In this document: in pieces, positions 18,516 to 26,847 of the stretch
Position numbering within the stretch: the stretch's first letter is position 1
Layout of the letters: every line of letters starts with the position of its first letter
Origin: Clostridium sp. OS1-26
GTDB lineage: Bacteria; Bacillota; Clostridia; Clostridiales; Clostridiaceae
Length of the DNA stretch: 64,000 nt
NCBI RefSeq assembly: GCF_030915445.1
Contig: NZ_CP133264.1
Span: forward strand, 4,559,208-4,623,207
Direction: 5' to 3'
Notes under the pieces: generated by a model
The model's input: only the letters and a program-made list of their open reading frames with translations
Databases searched by the model: none
Told to the model about the DNA's origin: nothing
Position numbers and translations under genes: made by a program

Positions 18516-19022
18516 ATGAATTTAAGCATTAAAAAATCTATAGCAATCATCATCTTAGTTTCTTTAATTCCCATATGCTCAGCCTATTCAAAATCTGTAG
18601 GATTTTTTTTATTTAATTCTAAATTATTAAAAAATCATGACTCTAAAGTACAACAGTACATGCCACAAATAACAACTAAAGAAAATTTAATTATAAAAAA
18701 TACAAATAATAATGAAGAATTAATATATGAAATCAAAAGTAAAAAGAATGATTTAGATATGGCTATAAAATCCTTAAGGGTTAAAGATTATAATGTGTCC
18801 TTGCAGTTAAGCGAAGAAATTAAGCAGTATGTCAGCAAGGGACAAACTTTAGATCAAAATATCAATAGCATGAAAAAAAATATAAAAACAGATGGAAACA
18901 AACATGACTACGCGTCACTTATAAATGATATGGACAGTGTAATTAACCTACAAAACGCTAAATATAATTTTCTGAAAGAAGCAAATCTAAGTTTGGATTT
19001 AGCGTTGGAGTCTTTAAAATAA
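18516..19022 (+). CDS. hypothetical exported helical protein
   Basis: A 168-residue protein with an N-terminal Lys pair and hydrophobic stretch (residues 7-24, KKSIAIIILVSLIPICS) that looks like a signal peptide or membrane anchor. The remainder is Lys/Asn/Ser-rich and predicted helical, with repeated Leu-spaced segments consistent with a coiled coil. An AAGGAG ribosome site precedes the ATG. No Cys-based lipobox of standard form is clear (PICSAY is not L-x-x-C). I do not recognise a family. It is monocistronic and precedes the fluoride riboswitch of the crcB operon. Confidence 0.6.
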   Translation: MNLSIKKSIAIIILVSLIPICSAYSKSVGFFLFNSKLLKNHDSKVQQYMPQITTKENLIIKNTNNNEELIYEIKSKKNDLDMAIKSLRVKDYNVSLQLSEEIKQYVSKGQTLDQNINSMKKNIKTDGNKHDYASLINDMDSVINLQNAKYNFLKEANLSLDLALESLK

Positions 19023-19034
19023 AACTCATAAAGC

Positions 19035-19064
19035 TTGTATTTATAGTATAAAGTATAGTATAAT
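19035..19064 (+). promoter_or_regulatory. promoter of crcB operon
   Basis: TTGTAT (19035-19040) and TATAAT (19059-19064) are separated by 18 bases, immediately upstream of the fluoride aptamer. Confidence 0.6.
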
Positions 19065-19070
19065 ACTTTT

Positions 19071-19145
19071 GGTGATGGAGCTCACCTTTAATCGCGGAAG
19101 CTAATGGCTCCTACTTTAATTCTGAATTAAAGTAGGAGTTTTTTG
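19071..19145 (+). promoter_or_regulatory. fluoride (crcB) riboswitch with terminator platform
   Basis: The aptamer landmarks GGTGATGGAG..CTCACC, ATCGC and GCTAATGGCTCCTAC (19071-19114) match the crcB/fluoride motif. The 3' aptamer strand overlaps a strong terminator (CTCCTACTTTAATT / AATTAAAGTAGGAG then TTTTTT, ending near 19145). Fluoride binding should prevent terminator formation and turn on the two downstream fluoride exporter genes, as known for this class. Confidence 0.93.
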
Positions 19146-19176
19146 TTATACTAAGCATGAAGAGGAGATGTATAAA

Positions 19177-19589
19177 GTGAGAAAATATATTTTTATAGGA
19201 TTAGGAGGTTTTTTGGGGCTATTTTAAGACTTTATATAAAAACTGTTCCAATACAAAATTATAAAGAAATTGTTCCCCTTAATATACTTTTTATTAATGT
19301 AATAGGAAGTTTTCTTCTTGCATTAATAACTACAACTGCATTAGAAGTTTGGGAAATAAATTCAGACATAAGGCTTGGAATTTGCACTGGCTTTTTAGGT
19401 GCATACACTACTTTTTCAACTATGTGTAAAGAAGCTGTAACACTTTTAGATAAGGGCTATTATTTTTCCGCTGTAACCTATCTTACAAATTCGGTATTTC
19501 TTGGCATAGCTGCAGCCTATCTAGGTGTAGTAGTTGCAAGAGAGTTTGTATATAAATTAATAACTAAAAAAGCTTATAAGTATGAGTAA
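19177..19589 (+). pseudogene. crcB: fluoride exporter CrcB/FluC, first subunit, frameshifted
   Basis: From the GTG at 19177 (GAGGAG ribosome site 9 bases upstream) the sequence reads a CrcB start (YIFIGLGGFLG) and then hits a stop. Adding one base at the GGGG run 19215-19218 restores AILRLYIKTVP and an intact frame to the TAA at 19587-19589, a 137-residue protein with four membrane helices, the conserved N-V-I-G-S-F-L motif and the GFLGAYTTFSTMC signature of FluC channels. The partner gene follows 27 bases later. FluC forms dual-topology dimers, and clostridia often encode two half-channels in tandem. The single missing G resembles the other homopolymer errors in this window. Confidence 0.85.
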
Positions 19590-19616
19590 AATAGGTACTA
19601 TTAAGAGGTGTTAATT

Positions 19617-19973
19617 ATGGAATTTTTATTAGTTGGAACTGGAGGAATATTGGGAAGTATAACAAGATATTCTCTAGGGAAATTTATATCTACTCACTGT
19701 AAAAGGCAATTTCCGCTGGGAACTGCTTTCATAAATATAAGTGGAGCATTGCTACTTGGAATATTAAGCAGTGCTGGCGCAAGTAAAAATATGTATATAT
19801 TTTTAGGAGATGGTTTTCTCGGAGCTTATACTACATTTTCTACATTTATGTATGAAGGCTTTAATCTGTTTGAAAGTAATAAAAAACTTAATGCATTTAT
19901 CTATATATTAATGTCAATTGTAATAGGTGTTGTTGGATATAAAATAGGCTTTAAGCTTGGATTATTGCTTTAA
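19617..19973 (+). CDS. crcB: fluoride exporter CrcB/FluC, second subunit
   Basis: The ATG at 19617 with AGAGGTG upstream gives a 118-residue, four-helix membrane protein. It carries the FluC motifs GGILGSITRY, NISGALLLG and GFLGAYTTFSTFMYE. It exports fluoride. It lies 27 bases downstream of the first crcB copy, under the same fluoride riboswitch, and the two proteins are likely to form an antiparallel heterodimer. A GTG at 19608 in frame is part of the ribosome site rather than a start. No oddities. Confidence 0.94.
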   Translation: MEFLLVGTGGILGSITRYSLGKFISTHCKRQFPLGTAFINISGALLLGILSSAGASKNMYIFLGDGFLGAYTTFSTFMYEGFNLFESNKKLNAFIYILMSIVIGVVGYKIGFKLGLLL

Positions 19974-19977
19974 ATAA

Positions 19978-20044
19978 GGCATCTAAAAGAAAATAACAAG
20001 TCAAAGATGCCTAATAGGAGTAAAGTGAATTTATCACCTTACTC
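19978..20044. terminator. hairpins between convergent crcB and MFS genes
   Basis: Two inverted repeats sit side by side: AGGCATCT / AGATGCCT (19977-20012) and AGGAGTAA / TTACTCCT (20015-20047). The T-runs are weak, so termination strength is uncertain, but nothing else occupies the gap. Confidence 0.45.
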
Positions 20045-21247
20045 CTACTCTTTTAGTGTTTCTTCTAGCATTTTTTCGTCCTTCTGTAAAGTCATAGAAA
20101 CTACAACTATAATAAGCGCAAAAATAGCCATGCTAAAATATAAAATTTTAAAGGTTGCAGAATAATCAAATCCTCTAACCGCATAAAGTTCAATAAGTCT
20201 TCCCCATAAAAGGGATACTAGGAATCCACCTGAGAATCTTATTGCTGTATATAGCGACATTTTCCTAGAAACATTTCTATGAATTGATTTTGCAAGAAAA
20301 ATATTTAAAGTTGAGAAAGCTATTCCTACAAATAGGGCTGTAAGAGCTAAGAATAATATAGATATTCCTAGTGATAAATGCATTGCGATTCCAACGGCGG
20401 ATACTATAAATATGATATATACACAATTTCTTATTGCCTTAAATGAAAGTTTTCTAAGTAAAATTACTGGTAGTATAGTTCCAACTACACCTAATATTTG
20501 CTCCAAGGATAGCACTCTTCCAGTACTTCCGATAGCTTTAAAGCTTTCCATATAGTAAGCTAAATAAACCTGAATAGATCCAAAAATAGCTTGTGCTGAA
20601 AATATCATCAATACTAAGCTAATATATATCTTTTTATTATCCTTAGGTACATCTTCACTAATAGAATTTTCTTCAACCTTTTCGTGAGCATTTTTAATAC
20701 TTATTAGGATGAAAAACCATACTATTATTCCAATAGTGATTGGTATTAAAAATAGCTTTATCGGTTCATTAATAAAGCTTCCTGTTATCATTGCGGCAAC
20801 AAGTCCACCAGCTGCAGCTCCAATCTCTAAAATGGTTGAACTTTTCTTTTGATCCTCGCTACTTAAAGCAACTTTACTCATTGATAATACTAATGGAAAA
20901 AATGCTGCCTCTCCTAAAGCTTCAATAAATCTTCCAAATACAAATAAAGGATATTTTATTATAGTTATTGAAAGTATTTCTACGGAAATTCCAAGTATCC
21001 ATAAGAATACAAATGTTAATAGCAACGGTTTTGTTCCAGTTTTCTTTATAAGAGAGCCTACTACTGGAGAAAACAAAATCATCACTAAGTATCCTATGTT
21101 TGGTAACCATGAAACCTGACTTATTGTAACACCAAATATCTTTTGAAGAGTAGGCAATATTGGGAAAAACATAACTACACCGAATATTGATAAAAATGGT
21201 ACAATGAAATCTGCTATAAAAATACTATTTCTCTCTCTTGAATTCAT
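20045..21247 (-). CDS. MFS family transporter
   Basis: A 400-residue protein with 12 predicted membrane helices and the MFS layout. The loop after helix 2 has the degenerate motif A (GSLIKKTGTKPLLL), and the central cytosolic loop (residues 195-210) is charged. It resembles drug or metabolite antiporters of the EmrD/Bcr-like group. It is monocistronic, convergent with crcB, and has a GGAGGAA ribosome site. Substrate unknown. No truncation. Confidence 0.88.
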   Translation of the reverse strand: MNSRERNSIFIADFIVPFLSIFGVVMFFPILPTLQKIFGVTISQVSWLPNIGYLVMILFSPVVGSLIKKTGTKPLLLTFVFLWILGISVEILSITIIKYPLFVFGRFIEALGEAAFFPLVLSMSKVALSSEDQKKSSTILEIGAAAGGLVAAMITGSFINEPIKLFLIPITIGIIVWFFILISIKNAHEKVEENSISEDVPKDNKKIYISLVLMIFSAQAIFGSIQVYLAYYMESFKAIGSTGRVLSLEQILGVVGTILPVILLRKLSFKAIRNCVYIIFIVSAVGIAMHLSLGISILFLALTALFVGIAFSTLNIFLAKSIHRNVSRKMSLYTAIRFSGGFLVSLLWGRLIELYAVRGFDYSATFKILYFSMAIFALIIVVVSMTLQKDEKMLEETLKE

Positions 21248-21310
21248 TTTTCCTCCTCATTTATAACTGTACATTAATATATTCAATATAATTACTGATT
21301 ATTATATAAA

Positions 21311-21441
21311 CAGAGTTCTTGACATCAGATGGAGTTTTAACTCCACCTGATGCTTAGAAATCGTTATCCAGGGACGTAGCCGCTCTTTACTCCCGCTTGG
21401 AGAAGCGGGAGTATTAGAGCGGGTAGTCATCGGATAAAGCT
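21311..21441 (+). repeat. structured repeat, family B copy 1
   Basis: A strong hairpin (CATCAGATGGAGTT / AACTCCACCTGATG, 21323-21352) is followed by a second long stem-loop: CCGCTCT, ACTCCCGCTT, loop, AAGCGGGAGT, AGAGCGG (21380-21422), ending ATCGGATAAAG. The same layout recurs at 29209-29392. The sharp ends and paired stems resemble palindrome-associated ends of IS200/IS605-type elements or a small structured RNA; neither is proven. It fills most of the gap between the MFS gene and the nucleoside phosphorylase gene. Confidence 0.6.
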
Positions 21442-21444
21442 TTT

Positions 21445-21484
21445 AAAATGGCCACTTTACATTATTAACCAAAGTGACCATTTT
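21445..21484. terminator. terminator downstream of purine nucleoside phosphorylase
   Basis: AAAATGGCCACTTT and AAAGTGACCATTTT pair across a 12-base loop. It lies just after the stop codon of the minus-strand operon. Confidence 0.8.
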
Positions 21485-21493
21485 AAATAATGA

Positions 21494-22312
21494 TTATACT
21501 TCTCTTACGATATTTTTCATAAGGTTGATGAACTTTTCTCTTGCTATTTCTGAAGTTTCCATTACTTCAGTGTGACTCAAAGGTTGCTCTAATATTCCTG
21601 CTGCCATATTTGTAAGACAGGAAACACCTATAACCTTTATTCCGCTGTGGTTTGCTATAATTACCTCTGGAACAGTTGACATACCAACTGCATCTGCACC
21701 TAAAATACGTGCCATTCTTACTTCAGCAGGTGTTTCATAAGTAGGTCCACTAAACCAAGCATATACTCCCTCTTGAACTGGTATATTTAACTTTTCAGCT
21801 ATACCCTTAACCTTATTTCTTAAATCTTTATTATATGCATTTGACATATCAGGGAAACGAGGACCAAATTCATCTAAGTTTTTGCCTATTAATGGATTAG
21901 TTCCTGATAGGTTGAGATGATCCTTTATAATCATTAGATCTCCAGGCTTAAAATCTGTATTTGCAGCACCAGCAGCATTTGTAACAATTAAAGTTTCAAT
22001 GCCTAGTGCCTTCATAACACGAACTGGAAATATAACTTCTTGTATATCATATCCCTCATAGTAATGGAATCTTCCCTGCATAGCTACCACTGTTTTTCCT
22101 TCTAAAGTTCCCACAACTAAACGACCAGCGTGTCCTTGAACAGTTGATACTGGAAAGTGAGGTAATTCACTATAAGGATAAAATTCTGGATTCTCTATTT
22201 GATCTGCAATTGCGCCAAGACCTGACCCTAAAATAAGGCCTATTTGCGGCTTATATTTTGTTTTTTCTAAAATAAAATTTGCTGCTTCTTTAATTTTTAA
22301 TTCATAACTCAT
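21494..22312 (-). CDS. punA: purine nucleoside phosphorylase (PNP-I, trimeric type)
   Basis: A 272-residue enzyme that phosphorolyses inosine and guanosine (and deoxy forms) to base plus (deoxy)ribose-1-phosphate. Signature segments are GLILGSGLGAIADQ, GHAGRLVVGTLEGK, MQGRFHYYEGY, LIVTNAAGAANTDFKPGD, SGPTYETPAEVRMARILGADAVGMSTVPE and the final NMAAG; the Ser, His and Asn residues are those that bind phosphate and purine in the low-molecular-mass trimeric family. The gene follows deoB by 25 bases; deoB then converts the sugar-1-phosphate to the 5-phosphate. The operon ends at the terminator at 21445. Confidence 0.95.
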   Translation of the reverse strand: MSYELKIKEAANFILEKTKYKPQIGLILGSGLGAIADQIENPEFYPYSELPHFPVSTVQGHAGRLVVGTLEGKTVVAMQGRFHYYEGYDIQEVIFPVRVMKALGIETLIVTNAAGAANTDFKPGDLMIIKDHLNLSGTNPLIGKNLDEFGPRFPDMSNAYNKDLRNKVKGIAEKLNIPVQEGVYAWFSGPTYETPAEVRMARILGADAVGMSTVPEVIIANHSGIKVIGVSCLTNMAAGILEQPLSHTEVMETSEIAREKFINLMKNIVREV

Positions 22313-22337
22313 GTCATCTACTCCTTAATATTAAATT

Positions 22338-23510
22338 TTATTTTAAAATTTCTTTTAAAAAACTTTCTCCATTTTTAATTTTTCCTAAAGAAAAAATTTC
22401 AGCAATAGTTTGCCCAATATCAGCAAAGCTACTTCTTGTACCAAGGTTAGTATTGGATCTTAAAGCTTTACCATAAGCTATAAAAGGTACATACTCTCTC
22501 GTATGGTCTGTTCCTGGTGTAGTAGGATCACAACCGTGATCAGCAGTGATCATCAAAATATCTGAATCTCTCATTTCTTTAAGTATTTCTGGAAGTCTTG
22601 AGTCAAAAGCCTCTAAGCCTTTCCCATAAGCTTCTGGATCATTACGATGTCCCCACTTCATATCAAAGTCAACTAGATTTGTAAATATCAATCCTCTTTT
22701 ATTTTGCTTCATATAATTTAAGGTTTGATCTACTCCATCCATATTATCTTTTGTATGAATTGCTTCTGTAATACCTTTACCACAGAATATATCTTCTATT
22801 TTTCCCACGGCCATTACATGCAAATCATTATTTTTTAGAACATCAAGCAGAGTATCATGTGGCGGTATTAATGAAAAGTCCCTTCTATTGGCAGTTCTTG
22901 AAAAGCTACCTGGTTGTCCAATAAATGGCCTAGCAATTACTCTAGCCACTGCATGTTCACCTTTAAGCATTTTTCTTGCTGTTTCGCACATTTTATACAA
23001 CTCATCAAGAGGTACAATATCTTCATGGGCAGCAATCTGGAATACACTATCTGCTGATGTATAAACTATAGGATAGCCAGTCTTCATATGTTCTTCACCA
23101 AGCTCGTCTAATATTGCAGTTCCTGAGGCAGGCTTATTACCTATCATTTTTCTTCCAATGGCACTTTCAAAGGCTTCAACAATTTCTCTTGGAAATCCAT
23201 TGGGATATGTTGGAAAAGGTTGTTTTGATACTACACCTGCCATCTCCCAATGCCCTGTTGTTGTATCCTTTCCGTTTGATGCTTCAGCTAAGCGAGCATA
23301 ACAACCTAATGAACTTTCTGCCTTATTAACTCCTTTTATATTATCAATATTTCCAAGTCCTAGTTTTTCTAAGTTAGGAAGTTTTAATCCTCCTAGTACC
23401 TTTGATACATTTCCAATTGTATTACAGCCAATATCACCATATTTATCAGCATCATACATTTCACCCATGCCAACACTGTCTAGCACTATCCATATAACTC
23501 TATCTACCAT
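22338..23510 (-). CDS. deoB: phosphopentomutase
   Basis: A 390-residue alkaline-phosphatase-superfamily enzyme that interconverts ribose-1-P or deoxyribose-1-P and the 5-phosphates. Metal-binding landmarks are [14 protein letters not shown] at the N-terminus, [12 protein letters not shown] with the phosphorylated Thr, and the C-terminal [19 protein letters not shown]. Length is standard. It is first in an operon with purine nucleoside phosphorylase for nucleoside salvage. The ATG at 23510 has only a weak adjacent ribosome site; a strong AGGAGGTG lies 50 bases upstream beyond a perfect hairpin. A cre-like site and a palindrome lie over the promoter. Confidence 0.96.
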   Translation of the reverse strand: MVDRVIWIVLDSVGMGEMYDADKYGDIGCNTIGNVSKVLGGLKLPNLEKLGLGNIDNIKGVNKAESSLGCYARLAEASNGKDTTTGHWEMAGVVSKQPFPTYPNGFPREIVEAFESAIGRKMIGNKPASGTAILDELGEEHMKTGYPIVYTSADSVFQIAAHEDIVPLDELYKMCETARKMLKGEHAVARVIARPFIGQPGSFSRTANRRDFSLIPPHDTLLDVLKNNDLHVMAVGKIEDIFCGKGITEAIHTKDNMDGVDQTLNYMKQNKRGLIFTNLVDFDMKWGHRNDPEAYGKGLEAFDSRLPEILKEMRDSDILMITADHGCDPTTPGTDHTREYVPFIAYGKALRSNTNLGTRSSFADIGQTIAEIFSLGKIKNGESFLKEILK

Positions 23511-23517
23511 ATCTCTT

Positions 23518-23568
23518 ACTGATTTTTAAATTAATTATATTATTTTAAAAATCAGTATTTCACCTCCT
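23518..23568 (-). promoter_or_regulatory. hairpin between strong ribosome site and deoB start
   Basis: AGGAGGTG (23561-23568, minus strand) is separated from the deoB ATG by a perfect 13-bp stem (23518-23530 with 23544-23556) and a 13-base loop. Folding of the stem would bring the ribosome site close to the ATG. The alternatives are a leader remnant or a small insertion. Confidence 0.5.
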
Positions 23569-23627
23569 TATTTTTTAAAATTTTACTATATATAATTTTA
23601 AATCATACATGTTGTTCATACGTAATA

Positions 23628-23685
23628 TGTGAAATCGCTTTCACAATGCTTATTATAAAATGTGAATTTAAGTAAATTCACATTT
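23628..23685 (-). promoter_or_regulatory. deoB promoter with cre-like site and palindromic operator
   Basis: The -10 TATAAT is at 23652-23657 (minus strand). A perfect 13-bp-arm palindrome at 23658-23685 (AAATGTGAATTTA / TAAATTCACATTT) covers the -35 region, and a cre-like box TGTGAAATCGCTTTCACA at 23628-23645 overlaps the predicted start of transcription. CcpA-type catabolite repression plus a second, gene-specific repressor is inferred. Confidence 0.65.
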
Positions 23686-24278
23686 GGCTTTATATCTTTA
23701 TATATTAACTTTTTTATTTTCATTGCTAAATTGTATCAAAATGAATTAACAATTTATTTAACTTGTTAAAGCTATCAGTATTATTTTATATTCAAAATAT
23801 GTTAGCGCTTACATACTAAATATACAACATATTATGCCAAAGTTCAATATGTTGTTTTAAAAAATTTTCTAACTTAACAATATAATAATTATGAATGATT
23901 TTAGTTAAGTTAAATAAACTATATTGGTGTTTTTAATTAAGTACTTATACTGACATCTATCATATAATAACAAGAACAAATTTATAGAAAAATCATATAA
24001 TTAATATTAGCTGATAATTAATATTATATGCTATTGATATACAAAGTTAATTATTCTTAATTATCATTTGATAATTAAATTCTCAGTAATTTCTTAGATA
24101 AATAAGCTAATTTGTTGCCTGCATAAGCTTAGAATTTATCACATATTTATCAATTGAACATATTATATTATTATAATAAATGTATTTTTATAAAACTAAA
24201 ACTGTTATCAAAGATTCTCAATAATTAGATATTATTAAACATAACTAGGAATACTGAACTTTAGGAGGCAATAATTAA
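23686..24278. other. AT-rich intergenic region, no gene seen
   Basis: No coding frame with a ribosome site was found. It holds a second cre-like palindrome (TGTTAGCGCTTACA, 23800-23813), an inverted repeat ACAACATATT / AATATGTTGT (23822-23856) and several AT-only palindromes. It separates divergent deoB and the cation diffusion facilitator gene. Confidence 0.5.
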
Positions 24279-25145
24279 ATGGACAAAGAAAAAGCTGCTT
24301 ATTTATCTATTATATCAAATTCTTTACTTATTATATTTAAGCTCACTGCCGGTATACTTATAGGCTCTATAAGTGTTATATCAGAAGCTATTCACTCTTC
24401 AATTGACTTGTTAGCTAGCTTTATAGCGTTTTTTTCTATAAGAAAAGCATCAAAAATAGAAGATGATGAGCATCCTTTTGGATATGGTAAATATGAAAAT
24501 GTATCTGGATTTGCGGAAGCCATTTTGATATTTTTCGCTGCTGCCTTTATTATTATAGAAGCAATAAAGAAAATTATAGATGGGTCATCAATAGATAGTG
24601 TTGGATTAGGCTTGGTGGTAATGTTTATTTCATCTATAGTTAACCTCTTAATATCTACTAAGTTAATAAATGTAGCAAGAAAAACCGATTCTATTGCACT
24701 AGAAGCTGATGCACTACATCTTTTAACGGATGTAATAACAACTGCAGGAGTATTTTTAGGCCTTCTTGTAGTTAAGTTAACGGGGCTAAAAATTATAGAT
24801 TCCTTAACTGCAATATTTGTAGCTTTCTTGATTATAAAAACTTCTATTGATTTAACTAGAAAGTCTCTAAAAGACTTAGTGGATAGCAGACTTCCAGATG
24901 AAGATATAAATAAAATATTAGAAATCATTACTTCACATGATGAAATTAAAGGTTATCATAGACTAAGGACAAGAAAAAGCGGTCCGAAAAAAGAGATTGA
25001 CATTCATTTAAAGCTTAATGAAAGTTACTCATTGACTCAGGCTCATAATATATGCAGTCATATAGAAAGAGATATAAAACATGTTTTTCCAAACAGTTAT
25101 GTTCTCATACATCCTGAGCCATTCTCTGTTATAAAAAACATATAA
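24279..25145 (+). CDS. cation diffusion facilitator family transporter
   Basis: A 288-residue membrane protein with six N-terminal helices and a C-terminal cytosolic metal-binding domain. Metal-site signatures are AIHSSIDLLAS in helix 2, DDEHPFGYGKYENVSGFAEA in the following loop, and EADALHLLTDVITTAG in helix 5, where the His/Asp residues form the transport site of FieF/ZitB-type Zn, Fe or Mn exporters. The C-terminal part (residues 205-288) has the HxRLRTRKSG and EIDIHLKL segments. AGGAGG precedes the ATG. The metal cannot be specified. Transcribed alone, ending at a strong terminator. Confidence 0.93.
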   Translation: MDKEKAAYLSIISNSLLIIFKLTAGILIGSISVISEAIHSSIDLLASFIAFFSIRKASKIEDDEHPFGYGKYENVSGFAEAILIFFAAAFIIIEAIKKIIDGSSIDSVGLGLVVMFISSIVNLLISTKLINVARKTDSIALEADALHLLTDVITTAGVFLGLLVVKLTGLKIIDSLTAIFVAFLIIKTSIDLTRKSLKDLVDSRLPDEDINKILEIITSHDEIKGYHRLRTRKSGPKKEIDIHLKLNESYSLTQAHNICSHIERDIKHVFPNSYVLIHPEPFSVIKNI

Positions 25146-25256
25146 ATCTCCTTGGTTTGGCCAGCTTATGAGAGATTTTCAGTTGTTAGCTTATTTGATT
25201 CAGTTTAACCCCTCGCTTAAGGAGTATAAGGTTAAGATAGAGATGTAATTGAAGGT

Positions 25257-25294
25257 AAAAGCATGTAGTTTAAAGCAAAGACTACATGCTTTTC
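25257..25294. terminator. terminator after cation diffusion facilitator gene
   Basis: AAAAGCATGTAGT and ACTACATGCTTTT pair around an 11-base loop. It serves the plus-strand gene and the convergent integrase fragment. Confidence 0.85.
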
Positions 25295-25312
25295 TTTATT
25301 CGAATGGACATT

Positions 25313-25627
25313 TTAGCAATTAATAATACGTTTATTATATTTTTTTCTTACAATATAATTCCTAGGCGGATTTTTATGATAGAAAAACCTACTAAGCATA
25401 GCTAATGCACAGAGTTTAACATTTATAGTCTGCGCTGTTTGCTTCTCTACGAGCACTAAATAGTCTTTGTACTCTTTACTCATTTCCCTATCCAATTTCG
25501 AAATTTCTTCATTTTTGCCGCTATAGTACCAATTTATAAATTGTTCAACACATCTTGAATATGTCTTAACTGTACTTAAACTTTTATGCTCCTTGTATAG
25601 CAGATACTTTTCAAATTCCTCTATCAT
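25313..25627 (-). CDS. truncated tyrosine recombinase, core-binding domain only
   Basis: The ATG at 25627, behind an AGGAGAT ribosome site, gives 104 residues: MIEEFEKYLLYKEHKSLS, then TVKTYSRCVEQFINWYYSG and TINVKLCALAMLSRFFYHK. This is the SAM-like N-terminal DNA-binding (core-binding) domain of phage-type integrases. The catalytic domain with the R-H-R-Y residues is absent, and the 170 bases before the next gene cannot hold it, so it is a fragment or a stand-alone domain. It lies beside a MITE-like hairpin and directly downstream of the microcompartment operon, a plausible scar of an integration event. Confidence 0.65.
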   Translation of the reverse strand: MIEEFEKYLLYKEHKSLSTVKTYSRCVEQFINWYYSGKNEEISKLDREMSKEYKDYLVLVEKQTAQTINVKLCALAMLSRFFYHKNPPRNYIVRKKYNKRIINC

Positions 25628-25690
25628 ATATACACACATCTCCTTTGCTATTACTTAAACTTCTAAAATATTTTTAACTTCCTATAAGAT

Positions 25691-25804
25691 ATAAAAATGG
25701 GGCTGTCTCACTAAGGAATTAAAATACAACATAGTGCTTTTCAAATTTAAAATTAACACAATATATTGTAGTATTTATTCTTAATGGGACAGCCTCATTT
25801 TTAT
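25691..25804. mobile_element. MITE-like hairpin with IS-type terminal repeats; operon terminator
   Basis: About 35-base imperfect inverted repeats bound the element (ATAAAAATGGGGCTGTCTCA at the left; AGCCTCATTTTTAT at the right). GGGGCTGTC(T/C)CA ends are common among IS1182-like insertion sequences. The interior is too short for a transposase. On the minus strand the right arm ends in CATTTTTAT, so it can also terminate the microcompartment operon. Confidence 0.6.
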
Positions 25805-25831
25805 AAAAATTTTGATTGTTTAATTAAAATC

Positions 25832-26122
25832 TTATTTTGCAACTTCTTTATTTGATGGAAGAATTACTTCAACCTCTGAATGTGGTCTTGGTATAACGTG
25901 AACTGATATTAATTCTCCAACACGTTGTGCAGCAGCAGCACCAGCATCTGTAGCAGCTTTAACAGCTCCAACATCGCCTCTAACCATAACAGTTACAAGT
26001 CCGCCTCCAACATATTCTTTACCTATTAAATATACGTTTGCTGCCTTAACCATAGCATCTGCTGCCTCTACAGCTCCTACTAATCCTTTAGTTTCGATCA
26101 TTCCTAATGCATCATATTTCAT
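25832..26122 (-). CDS. BMC-H shell protein (EutM/PduA-like)
   Basis: A 96-residue single BMC-domain protein that forms hexameric tiles of the microcompartment shell. The signature runs [20 protein letters not shown], then [38 protein letters not shown] and [12 protein letters not shown]. The pore loop lies in KEYVGGGL; small Gly residues there suit passage of small polar metabolites. It is the last gene of the operon, and AGGAGG precedes the ATG. It is closely similar to the BMC domain of the 236-residue shell protein in the same operon. Family certain; pore selectivity inferred. Confidence 0.96.
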   Translation of the reverse strand: MKYDALGMIETKGLVGAVEAADAMVKAANVYLIGKEYVGGGLVTVMVRGDVGAVKAATDAGAAAAQRVGELISVHVIPRPHSEVEVILPSNKEVAK

Positions 26123-26196
26123 TTTAAAATCCTCCTAAATATCTTTTATTTTTATATTTTAATTTTTAATTATAAACTTTTATTTTTATTAGTTTT

Positions 26197-26847
26197 TTAT
26201 TTTACTATTGTTATTTTTGATTTTGAGTTAATGCCCATTGCATTAGCTTCTTCGATATCAAGATGGCATTCAAGCTTTGATTCATCATTAGCTCTAATAG
26301 CTACATTGCTATATATTCCACCTCTTAAATCATCAAACTTTATTGATACTACCTCTCCATCATGTACTCCTAAATTTTTAGCATCTTCAGGTGTCATGTG
26401 AATATGTCTTTGTGCAACTACTAATCCTTCTTCAATTTGAACAGAACCTTTTGGTCCAACTAATGTAACTCCAGCTGTTCTGCTTAAATCTCCAGACAAT
26501 CTTACATGTGGAACTGTTCCAAGTTTAACGCAGTCTCCAGCTAATACTTCAACTTGAGTCTTACTTCTTACAGGTCCAAGAATTCTAACTTTTTCAATTG
26601 CACCTTTTGGTCCACAAATTGTTACAGTTTCCTTGCAAGCGTATTGTCCAGGTTGAGATAGATCTTTAAGTTTCACAGGCTGATAGCCCTTACCAAATAG
26701 AGCTTCTAAATCCTTTTCTGAAAGATGTAAATGTCTATTAGAAACCCCTACTGGAATCTCAGATAAATTTACCTGAGATACAGTATTTGCTCCATTAGCT
26801 TTTACAGCTTCTAGTAAAAGCTTTAATACTGCTTCATAATTTTCCAT
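26197..26847 (-). CDS. pduL: phosphate acyltransferase PduL (choline BMC)
   Basis: A 216-residue phosphotransacylase of the PduL family, unrelated to Pta. It converts acetyl-CoA plus phosphate to acetyl-phosphate and recycles CoA inside the compartment. Zinc-site motifs are SNRHLHLSEKD (His39, His41) and VAQRHIHMTPED (His148, His150), with the two beta-barrel halves KEVRILGP-like and RTAGVTLVGPKG. The first 20 residues form an amphipathic helix ([20 protein letters not shown]), a likely encapsulation peptide. The start overlaps the aldehyde dehydrogenase stop by one base, so the pair is translationally coupled. Confidence 0.95.
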   Translation of the reverse strand: MENYEAVLKLLLEAVKANGANTVSQVNLSEIPVGVSNRHLHLSEKDLEALFGKGYQPVKLKDLSQPGQYACKETVTICGPKGAIEKVRILGPVRSKTQVEVLAGDCVKLGTVPHVRLSGDLSRTAGVTLVGPKGSVQIEEGLVVAQRHIHMTPEDAKNLGVHDGEVVSIKFDDLRGGIYSNVAIRANDESKLECHLDIEEANAMGINSKSKITIVK

